Assembly: GCF_000445105.1 (NCBI RefSeq)
Contig: NZ_ATDP01000110.1
Coordinates: forward strand, 62,001-126,000
Direction: 5' to 3'
DNA length: 64,000 nucleotides
Origin: Sphingobium lactosutens DS20
GTDB lineage: Bacteria; Pseudomonadota; Alphaproteobacteria; Sphingomonadales; Sphingomonadaceae
A model generated the notes under the pieces. It was given only the letters and a program-made list of their open reading frames with translations. It had not been told where the DNA came from and made no database searches. Positions 24,368 through 33,554 of this stretch are shown here, piece by piece. Each line of letters starts with the position of its first letter. Position 1 is the first letter of the stretch. Position numbers and translations under genes: made by a program.

Positions 24368-25597
24368 ATGTCGTTGACCGTCCGCATCCTCATTGCCCTG
24401 GTCTTGGGGTTGGTCTGCGGCATCGCCATCGCCGAATGGGGCGGCGCCTGGGACGTGGCGATCGTCGGCGTGGTGCAGCCGATCGGCAAAGCGTGGCTTG
24501 GCGGATTGCAGATGCCGCTCATCCCGCTGATCTTTGCCCTATTGGTGACTGGCATCGCGCAGGCAGCGACGACAGCGCGCAATAATGGCCTTGCCGCGCG
24601 CGCGATCGGATTGTTCGCGATCCTGCTGATCGGGGCGGCAAGCGTCGCGGCGCTTGCCGGGCCGCTCCTGCTGACGCTCTGGCCGGTGCCGGAAGGCGCG
24701 GTGGGGGCGCTGGCGGGTGCAGGGCCGGTCAGCGAGGTCCCGGACGTGCGGCCGTCGGCGGAATGGCTGCTTGGCTTCATTCCCGTCAACCCACTCAAAT
24801 CGGCAGCCGATGGGCAAGTGGTCGCCATCGTGCTGTTTGCGCTGATCTTCGGCTTTGCGGTGACGCGGATCGCGGCGGACAGGCGCGCGCAGCTGGTCGG
24901 CTTTTTTCAGGCGCTGGCCGACGCATTGCTCGTGGTGGTGAACTGGGTCTTGTGGCTTGCGCCCGTGGGCGTTTTCGCGCTGGCGCTGGTCGCGGGCGCG
25001 CGATCGGGCCTCGCGACGGCGGGCGCGCTGCTTCACTATATCCTGTTCATCGTGGCTTTGTGCCTGCTGGTGACTTTGCTCGTCTATCCGATGACGGTCC
25101 TGCTCGGCCGGATCGGCGTCGGCCGATTTGCCCGCGCCGCCTTTCCAGCGCAGGCCATCGCCTTTTCGACGCAAAGCTCGATCGCGTCGCTGCCTGCGAT
25201 GATCCAGGCGAGCGATGGCGCGCTGGCGGTGCGGGAAACGAGCCGGTCCATCGTCCTGCCGCTGGCGATTTCCCTCTTTCGGATCACCAGCCCACCCGCC
25301 AATCTGGGCGTCGCCCTCTATGTCGCCGCCATGAATGGCGTCGATCTGGGCGCGACGCAGTTGGTCCTGGGGGTGCTGGTAGCGGCGGTGGTCAGCCTGG
25401 CCGCCGTGGGGCTTCCCAGTCAGATCACCTTCTTCACGACCACGGGCCCCATCTGCCTTGCCATGGGCGTGCCGGTGGAGGCGCTGCCGCTTTTGCTCGC
25501 GGTGGAAACGGTGCCCGACATCTTCCGCACTGTCGGCAATGTCACCGCCGACATGGGCGTTGCCCGCATCCTGGACCAGCGGCGCGCAGCGGACTGA
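24368..25597 (+). CDS. Dicarboxylate/amino acid:cation symporter
   Basis: Secondary transporter of the DAACS (GltP/DctA) family. The 409 residues show about eight membrane segments, an early MPLIPLIFALLVTGIAQA, the NPLKSAADGQVVAIVLFALIF region, the serine-rich re-entrant hairpin AFSTQSSIASLPAMIQAS (about 263-280), and a late re-entrant/TM8 area VGLPSQITFFTTTGPICLA. Substrate (C4-dicarboxylate, glutamate or aspartate) cannot be fixed by eye. No neighbouring two-component sensor or catabolic gene indicates regulation. Confidence 0.88.
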   Translation: MSLTVRILIALVLGLVCGIAIAEWGGAWDVAIVGVVQPIGKAWLGGLQMPLIPLIFALLVTGIAQAATTARNNGLAARAIGLFAILLIGAASVAALAGPLLLTLWPVPEGAVGALAGAGPVSEVPDVRPSAEWLLGFIPVNPLKSAADGQVVAIVLFALIFGFAVTRIAADRRAQLVGFFQALADALLVVVNWVLWLAPVGVFALALVAGARSGLATAGALLHYILFIVALCLLVTLLVYPMTVLLGRIGVGRFARAAFPAQAIAFSTQSSIASLPAMIQASDGALAVRETSRSIVLPLAISLFRITSPPANLGVALYVAAMNGVDLGATQLVLGVLVAAVVSLAAVGLPSQITFFTTTGPICLAMGVPVEALPLLLAVETVPDIFRTVGNVTADMGVARILDQRRAAD

Positions 25598-25607
25598 TCT
25601 GAGCGCC

Positions 25608-26231
25608 TCAGGGCGCGCGACGCACGCTGATGATCCTGACGGGTGTTTCGAGCATCTGGCCTTTCATGACGCCTTCACCCTTGGTCGACGATTTGGGCGC
25701 GGCCAGGATCGCCTTGATCACATCCAGCCCCTCCACCACATGGGCGAAGACCGCAAATCCCTGATTATCGCCGGGTGCGTCGGGATTGGCGTCCATGGAC
25801 GGCATCCGCCCCAGCACGACGAAAAAGTCGCCAGTCGCGCTGCCCGGCGCATAACGCGCCATGGAAAGCGCCCCGTCATCATGGACCAGGCCCGTCTGGC
25901 TGGTCGGCTCATGCGCAATCGGCGGCAGGATCCGCTTAGGGTCATTTTGGGCGCCGCCCTGCACGAAGCCATAATCGGCAGCGCCAACGCCACGGTAGAA
26001 CGCCGTGCCATCGAGCCGTTTCTGATCGACATATTTCAGGAAATTGGCGGCGGTGACGGGGGCCTTGCCGCTATGCACCGCAAGGACGACCGGCCCCTGC
26101 TCCGTCTGCATCAACACGCGAACGTCGGCGGGATGGGGGGCAGGATCGGGGGAGGGCGGTGGCGAAGTCTGCGCCGATGCGGGGACGATCGAGAGGAGGG
26201 CGGAGAGGATAAGGACAAGCTGGCGAATCAT
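25608..26231 (-). CDS. Periplasmic cyclophilin-type peptidyl-prolyl isomerase
   Basis: A 207-residue secreted prolyl isomerase. Residues 1-21 are a signal peptide (IRQLVLILSALLSIVPASA), then a Pro-rich linker (TSPPPSPDPAPHPAD) and a cyclophilin domain with GKAPVTAANFLKYVD, FYRGV and FFVVLGRMPSMD. The usual FHRV is FYRGV here, and the canonical Gln/Phe/Met core is partly changed, so activity is uncertain. ATG 26231 is chosen because it gives a clean signal peptide. It lies 43 nt downstream of dnaA on the same strand. Confidence 0.85.
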   Translation of the reverse strand: MIRQLVLILSALLSIVPASAQTSPPPSPDPAPHPADVRVLMQTEQGPVVLAVHSGKAPVTAANFLKYVDQKRLDGTAFYRGVGAADYGFVQGGAQNDPKRILPPIAHEPTSQTGLVHDDGALSMARYAPGSATGDFFVVLGRMPSMDANPDAPGDNQGFAVFAHVVEGLDVIKAILAAPKSSTKGEGVMKGQMLETPVRIISVRRAP

Positions 26232-26274
26232 GTCCGCCAACCTAGCCGATCGGGCGCCACGCGCCAGAGGGGGC

Positions 26275-27678
26275 TTACCCCTCCAGCTGGCGCTGCAACG
26301 CGCGGATATCGGCGTCCATGTCGGGACTGGTTTCACGCAGCGCCTCGATCGTGCGCACGGCATGGATCACGGTGCTGTGGTCACGTCCGCCGAAGATGCG
26401 GCCGATCTCAGGCAGCGATCGCGGCGTCATCTTCTTGGCGAGATACATGGCCACCTGACGCGGACGGGCGACGGCGCGCGCGCGGCGCTTGGAGCGCATT
26501 TCCGCCGGATCGATCTTGAAATGCGCGGCGCAGGCCTTCTGGATTTCATCCACGGTGATGCGGCGGGCATTGGCGCGCACAGCATCGGCCAGCATCTGCT
26601 GGGCGAAATCCAGATCAATCGCGCGCCCGGTCAACTGGCCATAAGCGACCAGCTTGTTGAAGGCGCCTTCCAGTTCGCGCACGTTCGACCGGATCGAGCG
26701 GGCAAGGAAATCGATCACCATGTCGGGGACGGTCTTATCGCCGGCCAGAGCGCGCTTTGATTGAAGGATGGCGAGACGCAGGTCGAGGCCGGCGGCGCGA
26801 ATGTCCGCGACCAGCCCACCGGCCAGTCGCGAGAGAATGCGCGCGTCGATCGCTTCGAGCATCTGCGGCGCACGATCAGCGGTGACGACGATGCGCGCGC
26901 CACTGTCGATCAGGTCATTGATCGTGTGGAGAAATTCCTCCTGCGTCGATCCTTTGCCCGCGATGAACTGGATATCGTCGATCAGCAGCAGGCGAGCCGC
27001 CCGCAGCCGCGCCTTGAACGCCATCGTCTCATTGGCGCGCATCGCGTTCACAAATTCCATCATGAAGCGTTCGGCCGACATATAGAGGACCGGGGCCGTG
27101 GGCGAATGCGCCGAGAAAGCCGCTGCGATGCCGTGCAGCAAGTGGGTCTTGCCCTGCCCCGTGCCGCCATGGATGAACAGCGGCGTAAAGCGCGGCTGCG
27201 CTTCGCCCGCCATCGCCTGCGCGGCGGACCAGGCCAGGCGGTTGGTGTCGCCTACGACAAAATCATCGAGCCTGTGGCGCGGCTGGAAGTTGGACGCGAC
27301 AACCATTTTCGCGACGACGCCGGAGTCGGCTTCCGACAAGGACGCGATTTCCAGCAGGCGCGGTCCGGCAGCGTCCGGCGCGCGGCGCACCCGCACCTCG
27401 CGCACACCGACCCCGGCACTGCGCCACGCGATGCGCAGGCGATCGCCAAACTGACCCGACACGAAATTCGCGCTGAAGTCAGTGGCGACCAGCAGGTCGA
27501 GCGTCTGCGATTCGGGGCAATAGTCGCCAAGCCGCGCAGGCTTTAGCCACTGGTCGAAAAGACGCGCGCCAAGATCACGGCGCAGGCCCGTCCGGATCGC
27601 GCTCCAGGCGGAATCCAGGCCGGCGCCATTTTCACTGTCCGTTGCCTGACGTTCCACCAAAGCTGCCCTGACGTTCAT
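26275..27678 (-). CDS. dnaA: Chromosomal replication initiator DnaA
   Basis: AAA+ ATPase that opens the replication origin. In 467 residues: an N-terminal domain I (SAWSAIRTGLRRDLGARLFD), Walker A GGTGQGKT (171-178), Walker B LLLIDDIQFI, sensor motifs including LSRLAGGLV, and a C-terminal DNA-binding domain IV with KKMTPRSLPEIGRIFGGRDH followed by STVIHAVRTIE, the DnaA signature. ATG 27678 (MNVRAALVERQ) is preferred over an in-frame start 12 codons upstream. It is adjacent to rpsT as in many alphaproteobacteria. Confidence 0.97.
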   Translation of the reverse strand: MNVRAALVERQATDSENGAGLDSAWSAIRTGLRRDLGARLFDQWLKPARLGDYCPESQTLDLLVATDFSANFVSGQFGDRLRIAWRSAGVGVREVRVRRAPDAAGPRLLEIASLSEADSGVVAKMVVASNFQPRHRLDDFVVGDTNRLAWSAAQAMAGEAQPRFTPLFIHGGTGQGKTHLLHGIAAAFSAHSPTAPVLYMSAERFMMEFVNAMRANETMAFKARLRAARLLLIDDIQFIAGKGSTQEEFLHTINDLIDSGARIVVTADRAPQMLEAIDARILSRLAGGLVADIRAAGLDLRLAILQSKRALAGDKTVPDMVIDFLARSIRSNVRELEGAFNKLVAYGQLTGRAIDLDFAQQMLADAVRANARRITVDEIQKACAAHFKIDPAEMRSKRRARAVARPRQVAMYLAKKMTPRSLPEIGRIFGGRDHSTVIHAVRTIEALRETSPDMDADIRALQRQLEG

Positions 27679-28085
27679 ACCTGAAGCGACCCCCCAAATC
27701 AGCCTGAACGACACAAGCGTAGCTATCCGGAAAAGCCATTGGCTTTCCGATCACCCTGCATCGTCTGACCTAATAACGACCGTCTGAAAACGATTCGAGC
27801 GGCGGCCGGAGGAGCAAAATAGACAGGCGCGATCCGCAGGATCAAGGCCGAGACACTTCAAAAAAATGAAATAAAGCCGTTGACTCGGCAAAGCCGCAGA
27901 AAAGGCCAACTTGCCATTTTACGACGGATTTTCAGTTATTTATTTGGTCACAATCTTTGCAATCCCGGCCGAATCGCGGGATTCCCGTGTGTCTGGCTGA
28001 TGACAGAGATGTGACGCAGAAACGAAAGGCCCGCTCCGGCAATCCGGAGCGGGCGCTTATGCTCGTCATTCCCTTGCGGGGGGTG
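27679..28085. other. dnaA-rpsT intergenic region
   Basis: About 400 nt with a locally AT-rich core (27855-27960) unlike the surroundings. It carries the rpsT terminator at its right end and should hold the dnaA promoter, read leftwards. I looked for clustered DnaA boxes (TTATCCACA-like) on both strands and saw none that convinced; the best is a loose TTGGTCACA near 27943. In alphaproteobacteria the origin often lies away from dnaA, so an origin call is not justified. Confidence 0.6.
28021..28054 (-). terminator. Intrinsic terminator of rpsT
   Basis: Read leftwards, GCCCGCTCCGG-attg-CCGGAGCGGGC is a perfect 11-bp stem followed by CTTTCGTT. It lies 31 nt past the rpsT stop. Confidence 0.9.
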
Positions 28086-28349
28086 TCAGGCGATCGCGCT
28101 GACGGCCTTGGTCAGGCGGCCGAACTTGCGCGCGGCGGTATTCTTGTGCAGCACGCCGCGCGCAACGCCGCGCGCCAATTCTGGCTGAACGGTCTGCAGC
28201 GCGGTGGTGGCGGCATCCTTGTCGCCAGCGACGATGGCGGCTTCCACCTTCTTCACCAGGGTGCGGATCCGGCTGATGCGGGCGCCATTGATTGCGGCGC
28301 GACGCTCGTTGCGACGGATGCGCTTCTTGGCTTGCGGCGTATTGGCCAT
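28086..28349 (-). CDS. rpsT: 30S ribosomal protein S20
   Basis: Primary-binding 16S rRNA protein of the small subunit body. The 87 residues are basic and helical: [34 protein letters not shown], and the closing [20 protein letters not shown]. Standard length and start. It is followed by a strong terminator and lies upstream of dnaA on the same strand. Confidence 0.97.
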   Translation of the reverse strand: MANTPQAKKRIRRNERRAAINGARISRIRTLVKKVEAAIVAGDKDAATTALQTVQPELARGVARGVLHKNTAARKFGRLTKAVSAIA

Positions 28350-28466
28350 TCTATTCCTCGGTTCTCGTCAAATCTCGGGAAGAGGCCCGCCGAAAATGTC
28401 GACATGCCTCGTGAAGGTGCGCCCCTTACAGAGTATCGGGGCGGGCGTCAACGGATTCGCGGCCGG

Positions 28467-29279
28467 CTATTTCTGGCACGTGGGGCAATAGAATGTCGAT
28501 CGCCCGCCATCGACGCGCCGTCGCACGGTGCCGCCGCACGGGCAAGGCTGCCCCTCCCGGCCATAGACGCGCCATTGCTTGGAAAAATAGCCCAATTCGC
28601 CATCTGGCCGGGCATAATCGCGCAGCGTCGATCCGCCAGCGGTGATGGCGGCCGTCAGCACGGTGCGAATCGCGTCCACCAGCAGCGCCAGGCGCGCGCC
28701 GCTGATTCGCCCGGCCGGACGGGTCGGAGCGATCCCCGCCATGTTGAGCGCCTCACAAACATAGATATTGCCAAGGCCGGCCACGATGCGCTGGTCCAGT
28801 AGCGCCGCCTTGATCGAGGCCCCCTTGCCTTTCAAGGCCGTGGCCAGCATCGCGGGCGAGAATTCATGCCCCAGCGGCTCCGGCCCCATGCGGGTAAAGG
28901 GCGCATAGCCGGACCAGGCGTCGGCCCGCACCAAGTCAAGCGATCCGAACCGGCGCGGGTCGTTGAGGGACAGAAGCCGCCCCTGATCGGTTTCGACGAG
29001 CAAATGATCATGGGCGCCGATCTCCGCCGGGTCGATACGCCAGCGCCCCGACATGCCAAGGTGGAAAATCATCATGTCGCCCCGGTCGGTTTCGATCAGG
29101 CCATATTTGGCTCGCCGGGACAGACCCGTGACCGTCGCGCCCGTCATCCGCTGGCGCAGGTCCGGCGGAATGGGAAAGCGCAAGTCGGCGCGGCGCGGTT
29201 CGACCCGCGTGAGCCGATTGCCGAGCAAGACCGACCGCAGGCCCGTCACAGTGGTTTCGACTTCGGGAAGTTCAGGCAT
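28467..29279 (-). CDS. mutM: Formamidopyrimidine-DNA glycosylase MutM (Fpg)
   Basis: Bifunctional base-excision enzyme removing 8-oxoguanine. After Met1 removal the sequence begins PELPEVETT, giving catalytic Pro1 and Glu2. Other motifs are MIFHLGMSGRW (about 70), the Asn/Lys-containing KAALLDQRIVAGLGNIY near 155, and a C-terminal zinc finger with CPCGG and YCPTCQ. The first zinc pair reads CxC instead of the textbook CxxC. It is classically found beside ubiE; here a trehalase gene separates them. Confidence 0.96.
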   Translation of the reverse strand: MPELPEVETTVTGLRSVLLGNRLTRVEPRRADLRFPIPPDLRQRMTGATVTGLSRRAKYGLIETDRGDMMIFHLGMSGRWRIDPAEIGAHDHLLVETDQGRLLSLNDPRRFGSLDLVRADAWSGYAPFTRMGPEPLGHEFSPAMLATALKGKGASIKAALLDQRIVAGLGNIYVCEALNMAGIAPTRPAGRISGARLALLVDAIRTVLTAAITAGGSTLRDYARPDGELGYFSKQWRVYGREGQPCPCGGTVRRRVDGGRSTFYCPTCQK

Positions 29280-29296
29280 GGGCCGTCATGTAGGGT

Positions 29297-30862
29297 CTAT
29301 TCCCCCGCTGCAACAGGGGCGTCGGGATCGAGGTCCGGCCAGCGATCGATCAGCGCGGCGGTCACGCCATTGGTCCAGCCAAAGCCGTCCTGCAGCGGAT
29401 ATTCGCCGCCCCCGCCGGGCTTGCGCTCTTCCACATCATATTTTTCCAGCATCTTGCCACTCTGGCGGAAGGCTGCGGCGACCGTCGATATCCAGCGGCG
29501 CGCAATGTCCCTGGCGAGGGGCAGATGGCCTGTACGCGCCAGTCCGTCGATCGCCACCCATTGCAGCGGCGCCCAGCCATTGGGGCTGTCCCACTGCTGC
29601 CCTGTCGCGAGCCGGGTCGTGCGCAAGCCGCCCTCCCCGACAAGCTGATCGCGCGTGATCCAGGCAACAGCGTCGGCCTGGGCTTTGCTGGACAGGCCTA
29701 CGAACAACGGAAAGAGCGTCGCTGCCGACAAAATGGGCGTGGGGCCATGGCTGTCCATGTCCCAGTCCGCATAATGCCCTGCGTCTGCCTGCCAGAGCCA
29801 ACGGTCGATGGCGGCCTTGCGCCTTGCGGCCAGCTGATGGAACTCACGCGCGCAGCCGGCATCGCCCGCTGTCGCGCATCGGTCGGCAATCGCGCGCTCC
29901 AGCCGCCAGAGCAGGCTGTTGAGGTCGACGGGCACGATGTGCGTGGTGCGGATCGTGGCCAGGCGTTTGGAATCGGCAAGCCAGCGAGACGAAAAATCCC
30001 AGCCGCTTTCCGCACCGGCGCGCAGGTCGCGATAGACGTCGCCCTTGGCCCTGTTGCTTTCCCGCGCGGTCGCGACATCCTCGGCCCAGCTTTCGTCGCG
30101 CGGTCCGGGCCGATCATCCCAATAGCGGTTGAGCAGCGCGCCGTCGGGCATGCGCACCACGCGCAGCGCTGCGCCTGCACGGATGGCGCGATCGCTACCG
30201 CGCATCCAGAAGGCATGTTCGGCGCGCAACGCGGCGAAATGGCGAGGATCGTTTGGATTGCTGGCCAGATCGACCATCAGCGACAAAAAAGGCGGCTGCG
30301 ATCGCCCCAGATAATAAGTGCGGGTGCCGTTGGGGATGAAGCCATAGCGGGCGATCAGGCTTTCAAAATCGGTCAGCATCGAATCGATCAGCGATTGCTG
30401 CCCATCCACCTTGAGGCCGAGCATCGTGAAATAGCTGTCCCAATAATAAATTTCGCGAAAGCGACCGCCCGGCACGACATAGGGCGCAGGCAGGGACAGC
30501 GCCGACGAACCGGCAGGCGGATCAAGCGCCGGCCGCGTGAGTGGCGGCCAGAGCCCCCGGATATGGTCGCGCAGCGATGGGGCCGGCCGCTCCCCCTCCT
30601 CGCCCGGCACGCTGAAATGGCGCAGAACGAATTGGCGCAAGGCTGAGCCCTCTGGTCGTTCCCGCCGATAGGCCTCGACAATGGCCGCGGGGTCGCCTTT
30701 GGGCACGGCGTCGACGAACGTCTTGCCGTCTTTAAATACCCGCCCGCCCTGCACCGCTTCGAATAAGGGACCGTAAATTTGCTGGGGGCTGGGCGGCGGC
30801 GCGGCCTGCGCCATGCAGAGCAGCGCGGCAAGCGCGACGGTGAAGCGGACGGGTCGGCGCAT
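29297..30862 (-). CDS. treA: Periplasmic trehalase (GH37)
   Basis: Hydrolyses trehalose to two glucose units outside the cytoplasm. The 521 residues begin with a signal peptide (RFTVALAALLCMAQA/A). GH37 signatures are present: PGGRFREIYYWDSYFTMLGL (about 130-149), PNGTRTYYLGRSQPP (about 172-186), and QWDSPNGWAPLQWVAIDGL. The catalytic region and C-terminal GFGWTNGVT are intact, so it should be active. ATG 30862 is chosen for the signal peptide. It lies between mutM and ubiE, which are direct neighbours in many relatives. Confidence 0.94.
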   Translation of the reverse strand: MRRPVRFTVALAALLCMAQAAPPPSPQQIYGPLFEAVQGGRVFKDGKTFVDAVPKGDPAAIVEAYRRERPEGSALRQFVLRHFSVPGEEGERPAPSLRDHIRGLWPPLTRPALDPPAGSSALSLPAPYVVPGGRFREIYYWDSYFTMLGLKVDGQQSLIDSMLTDFESLIARYGFIPNGTRTYYLGRSQPPFLSLMVDLASNPNDPRHFAALRAEHAFWMRGSDRAIRAGAALRVVRMPDGALLNRYWDDRPGPRDESWAEDVATARESNRAKGDVYRDLRAGAESGWDFSSRWLADSKRLATIRTTHIVPVDLNSLLWRLERAIADRCATAGDAGCAREFHQLAARRKAAIDRWLWQADAGHYADWDMDSHGPTPILSAATLFPLFVGLSSKAQADAVAWITRDQLVGEGGLRTTRLATGQQWDSPNGWAPLQWVAIDGLARTGHLPLARDIARRWISTVAAAFRQSGKMLEKYDVEERKPGGGGEYPLQDGFGWTNGVTAALIDRWPDLDPDAPVAAGE

Positions 30863-30980
30863 ATCGACATTACCCCTTGCCGGTCGGTCGGACGAAGGAA
30901 TGGATGACGCAGGCGAAACGTTCCGGCCGCCGCTGCCTTCGCGCTGGCATGGCGCCAAAACAGCCGCTAGAGCGGAGGTC

Positions 30981-31712
30981 ATGAGCGAAACAGCATCCTT
31001 CGGCTATCGTGACGTCGATGCCGCCGAAAAAGCGGGCATGGTCCGCGCCGTCTTTTCCAATGTCGCGGCCAAATATGACCTGATGAACGACGCCATGTCG
31101 GGCGGCGCGCATCGGCTGTGGAAAGACCAGTTCGTACGCCGCGTAAAGCCGCGCGCGGGCGAAGAGATACTCGACATGGCCGGCGGCACGGGCGACATCG
31201 CGTTCCGCATGCACCGCCATGGCGCTCAGGTGACCGTGTCGGACATCAATCCCGAAATGCTGGCGGTTGGCGTCGAGCGGGCGCAGAAGAAGGGTTATGA
31301 AGGGCTGATCTGGTCTAAGCAGAATGCGGAAGGGCTGACTTTTGGCGACCGCACCTTCGACGCCTACACGATCGCCTTTGGCATCCGCAACGTCACCCAT
31401 ATCGATCAGGCGCTGGCAGAGGCGCATCGCGTGCTGAAATTTGGCGGGCGGTTTTTCTGCCTGGAATTTTCCACCACGACTTGGCCGGGCTTTTCGGACG
31501 TCTATGACGTCTATTCGCACAAGCTGGTGCCGCAATTGGGCAAGCTGTTCGCCAATGATGCCGACAGCTACCGCTATCTGATCGAATCGATCCGCCGCTT
31601 CCCGCCCATGCCCCAATTTGAAGGCATGATCCGCGACGCGGGTTTCGTGAATACCAAGGTCGAGCCAATCATGGGCGGACTGGTGGCCATCCATAGCGGG
31701 TGGAAGATCTGA
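30981..31712 (+). CDS. ubiE: Ubiquinone biosynthesis C-methyltransferase UbiE
   Basis: SAM-dependent C-methylation step of ubiquinone (and demethylmenaquinone) synthesis. The 243 residues contain VFSNVAAKYDLMNDAMSGG (24-42), the SAM-binding ILDMAGGTGDIAFRM (about 63-77), and RNVTHIDQALAEAHRVLKFG followed by GRFFCLEF, the two PROSITE-type UbiE regions. ATG 30981 follows GGAGGTC. ubiB starts 7 nt downstream. Confidence 0.97.
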   Translation: MSETASFGYRDVDAAEKAGMVRAVFSNVAAKYDLMNDAMSGGAHRLWKDQFVRRVKPRAGEEILDMAGGTGDIAFRMHRHGAQVTVSDINPEMLAVGVERAQKKGYEGLIWSKQNAEGLTFGDRTFDAYTIAFGIRNVTHIDQALAEAHRVLKFGGRFFCLEFSTTTWPGFSDVYDVYSHKLVPQLGKLFANDADSYRYLIESIRRFPPMPQFEGMIRDAGFVNTKVEPIMGGLVAIHSGWKI

Positions 31713-31719
31713 TCCACGC

Positions 31720-33261
31720 ATGACGTCCCACATCACCCATATCTGGCGGCTCCTGAAATGGGGGCGCATATTGGCGCGGCATGGCGCGCTGCGCGGGATC
31801 GAGCGCGATCCGCTGACGCCTGCGCCCGTGCGCCGGCTGGTGCGGATCGCGCGGCTGGGCGCGCGTGTGCCCAGGCAGCCCCGCTATGCGGACGCGTTTC
31901 AGGCGATCGGCCCGGCGGCGATCAAGCTGGGCCAGACACTGGCGACCCGGCCCGACCTGGTCGGCGAGGAAGCGGCCAATGATCTGCTGCGCTTGCAGGA
32001 CGCCCTGCCCCCCGTGCCGTTCGACACGATCCGCGCCCAGATCGAACAGAGTTTCGGCCGACCGATCGAAGCGCTTTACAGCCGGTTCGACGAAGCGCCG
32101 GTAGGTGCGGCATCGATCGCTCAGGTCCATCGCGCGCTCACCACCGACGGGCGGGACGTTGCGGTCAAGGTGATCCGCCCCGGCGTCATCGATCAGTTCA
32201 ACCGCGACATCCAGACCTATGAATGGGCCGCGGCGCATATCGAACAGCTGGGCGGCGAAGTCGCGCGTCTGCGCCCGCGCCTGGTCATCGCCAACCTCAA
32301 GCGCTGGACCGCGCGCGAACTGGACCTGCGGCGCGAGGCGGCTTCGGCGTCCGAGCTGGCCGAGGCGATGGAGGCGATGCCTGGCTATCGCATCCCGGCA
32401 ATCGACTGGGACCGCACGAGCGGCAAGGTCATGACGATGGAGTGGATCGACGGCATCAAGATCGCCGATCGCGCCGCGCTGGTCGCTGCCGGCCATGACA
32501 TGAAGGATCTGGCCGCCCGTCTGGTCAATGCCTTCCTGCGACAAGCGATCGCCGAAGGCTTTTTCCACGCGGACATGCATCAGGGCAATTTGTTCGTGAC
32601 GGCAAGCGGCGAGATTGTCGCTATCGACTTTGGCATCATGGGCCGGATCGACCGGCGCGCGCGCATGTGGCTGGCGGAAATTCTCTACGGCCTCATCACC
32701 GGCAATTACAAACGCGTCGCCGAAATCCATTTCGAGGCGCAATATGTGCCCGCCCATCACAATGTCGCCGAATTCGCGACGGCGCTGCGCGCCGTGGGCG
32801 AACCGATGCGTGGGAAAGCGGCAAGCGAACTGTCGGTCGGCGGCATGCTGGACGGCCTGTTCGCCATCACGCGCGATTTCGACATGCAGACTCAGCCGCA
32901 TTTGCTGCTGCTGCAAAAGACCATGGTGATGGTGGAGGGCGTGGCCCATTCGCTCGATCCCGACATCAACATGTGGGAAACGAGCGGGCCTTATGTGAAG
33001 GGCTGGCTGCGCGACGAACTGGGGCCGGAGGCCAAGGCCGCCGATACGCTGATCGAAAATTGGCGCACCCTCCAGCGTCTGCCGGGCCTCATCAGGCGGA
33101 TAGAGGATGCCTTCCCCGAAAAGGGCGGCGCCCCGCCCCCGCCGCCCCTCGCCGAGGTAAAGCTGATCCGCGTGGGCGGTGGGTGGCGCTATGCGCTGGT
33201 GGCGGTGGTTGCGGCGGTGGCTGGCGTTGGCGCGACATTGCTATTATCTTCATCGCTATGA
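31720..33261 (+). CDS. ubiB: Ubiquinone biosynthesis protein UbiB (ABC1/ADCK kinase-like)
   Basis: Atypical kinase-fold ATPase required for ubiquinone assembly at the inner membrane. The 513 residues have the KxGQ motif (AAIKLGQTLATRPDLVG), the Ala-rich loop (VGAASIAQVHRALT), the catalytic area GFFHADMHQGNLFV and IDFGIMGR, and a C-terminal hydrophobic anchor (ALVAVVAAVAGVGATLLL). It is full length. The stop overlaps mntA by 4 nt (ATGA), tying the toxin-antitoxin pair to this operon. Confidence 0.96.
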   Translation: MTSHITHIWRLLKWGRILARHGALRGIERDPLTPAPVRRLVRIARLGARVPRQPRYADAFQAIGPAAIKLGQTLATRPDLVGEEAANDLLRLQDALPPVPFDTIRAQIEQSFGRPIEALYSRFDEAPVGAASIAQVHRALTTDGRDVAVKVIRPGVIDQFNRDIQTYEWAAAHIEQLGGEVARLRPRLVIANLKRWTARELDLRREAASASELAEAMEAMPGYRIPAIDWDRTSGKVMTMEWIDGIKIADRAALVAAGHDMKDLAARLVNAFLRQAIAEGFFHADMHQGNLFVTASGEIVAIDFGIMGRIDRRARMWLAEILYGLITGNYKRVAEIHFEAQYVPAHHNVAEFATALRAVGEPMRGKAASELSVGGMLDGLFAITRDFDMQTQPHLLLLQKTMVMVEGVAHSLDPDINMWETSGPYVKGWLRDELGPEAKAADTLIENWRTLQRLPGLIRRIEDAFPEKGGAPPPPPLAEVKLIRVGGGWRYALVAVVAAVAGVGATLLLSSSL

Positions 33262-33554
33262 CCCGCGACGAAGCTATTGCCCGGATCCGGCCCCATGAGG
33301 CGGAATTGCGTGCCGCGGGGATCACTTCGCTGGCGCTGTTCGGATCGATCGCGCGAGGCGAGGGTCGGGAAGGTTCCGATATCGACCTGATGTGCGAGAT
33401 TGATCGAGCCAGCCGGATGGACCTGATCCAGTTTGCCGGTTTGCAACGGCGATTGGAAGAATATGTGGAACGGCCGGTCGATCTGGTTGAACGGCATTCC
33501 ATGCGGCCCCGTATCCGCGTGCGCGCCGAAGCCGATAAAGTCTTGATCTTCTGA
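33258..33554 (+). CDS. mntA: MNT-type nucleotidyltransferase, antitoxin of a HEPN-MNT pair
   Basis: A 98-residue minimal nucleotidyltransferase. It shows the polymerase-beta-type motif LFGSIARGEGREGSDIDL, with Gly29-Ser30 and Asp41/Asp43 as metal ligands. In characterised MntA-HepT systems this enzyme AMPylates the toxin on a Tyr and neutralises it. It starts 4 nt inside the ubiB stop, and its TGA shares a base with the hepT ATG (TGATG). Symbol given by analogy with that family. Confidence 0.88.
   Translation: MTRDEAIARIRPHEAELRAAGITSLALFGSIARGEGREGSDIDLMCEIDRASRMDLIQFAGLQRRLEEYVERPVDLVERHSMRPRIRVRAEADKVLIF

Noticed and set aside
27679-28085. Replication origin next to dnaA
   Set aside because: AT-rich, but no cluster of DnaA boxes on either strand, and alphaproteobacterial origins are often elsewhere.
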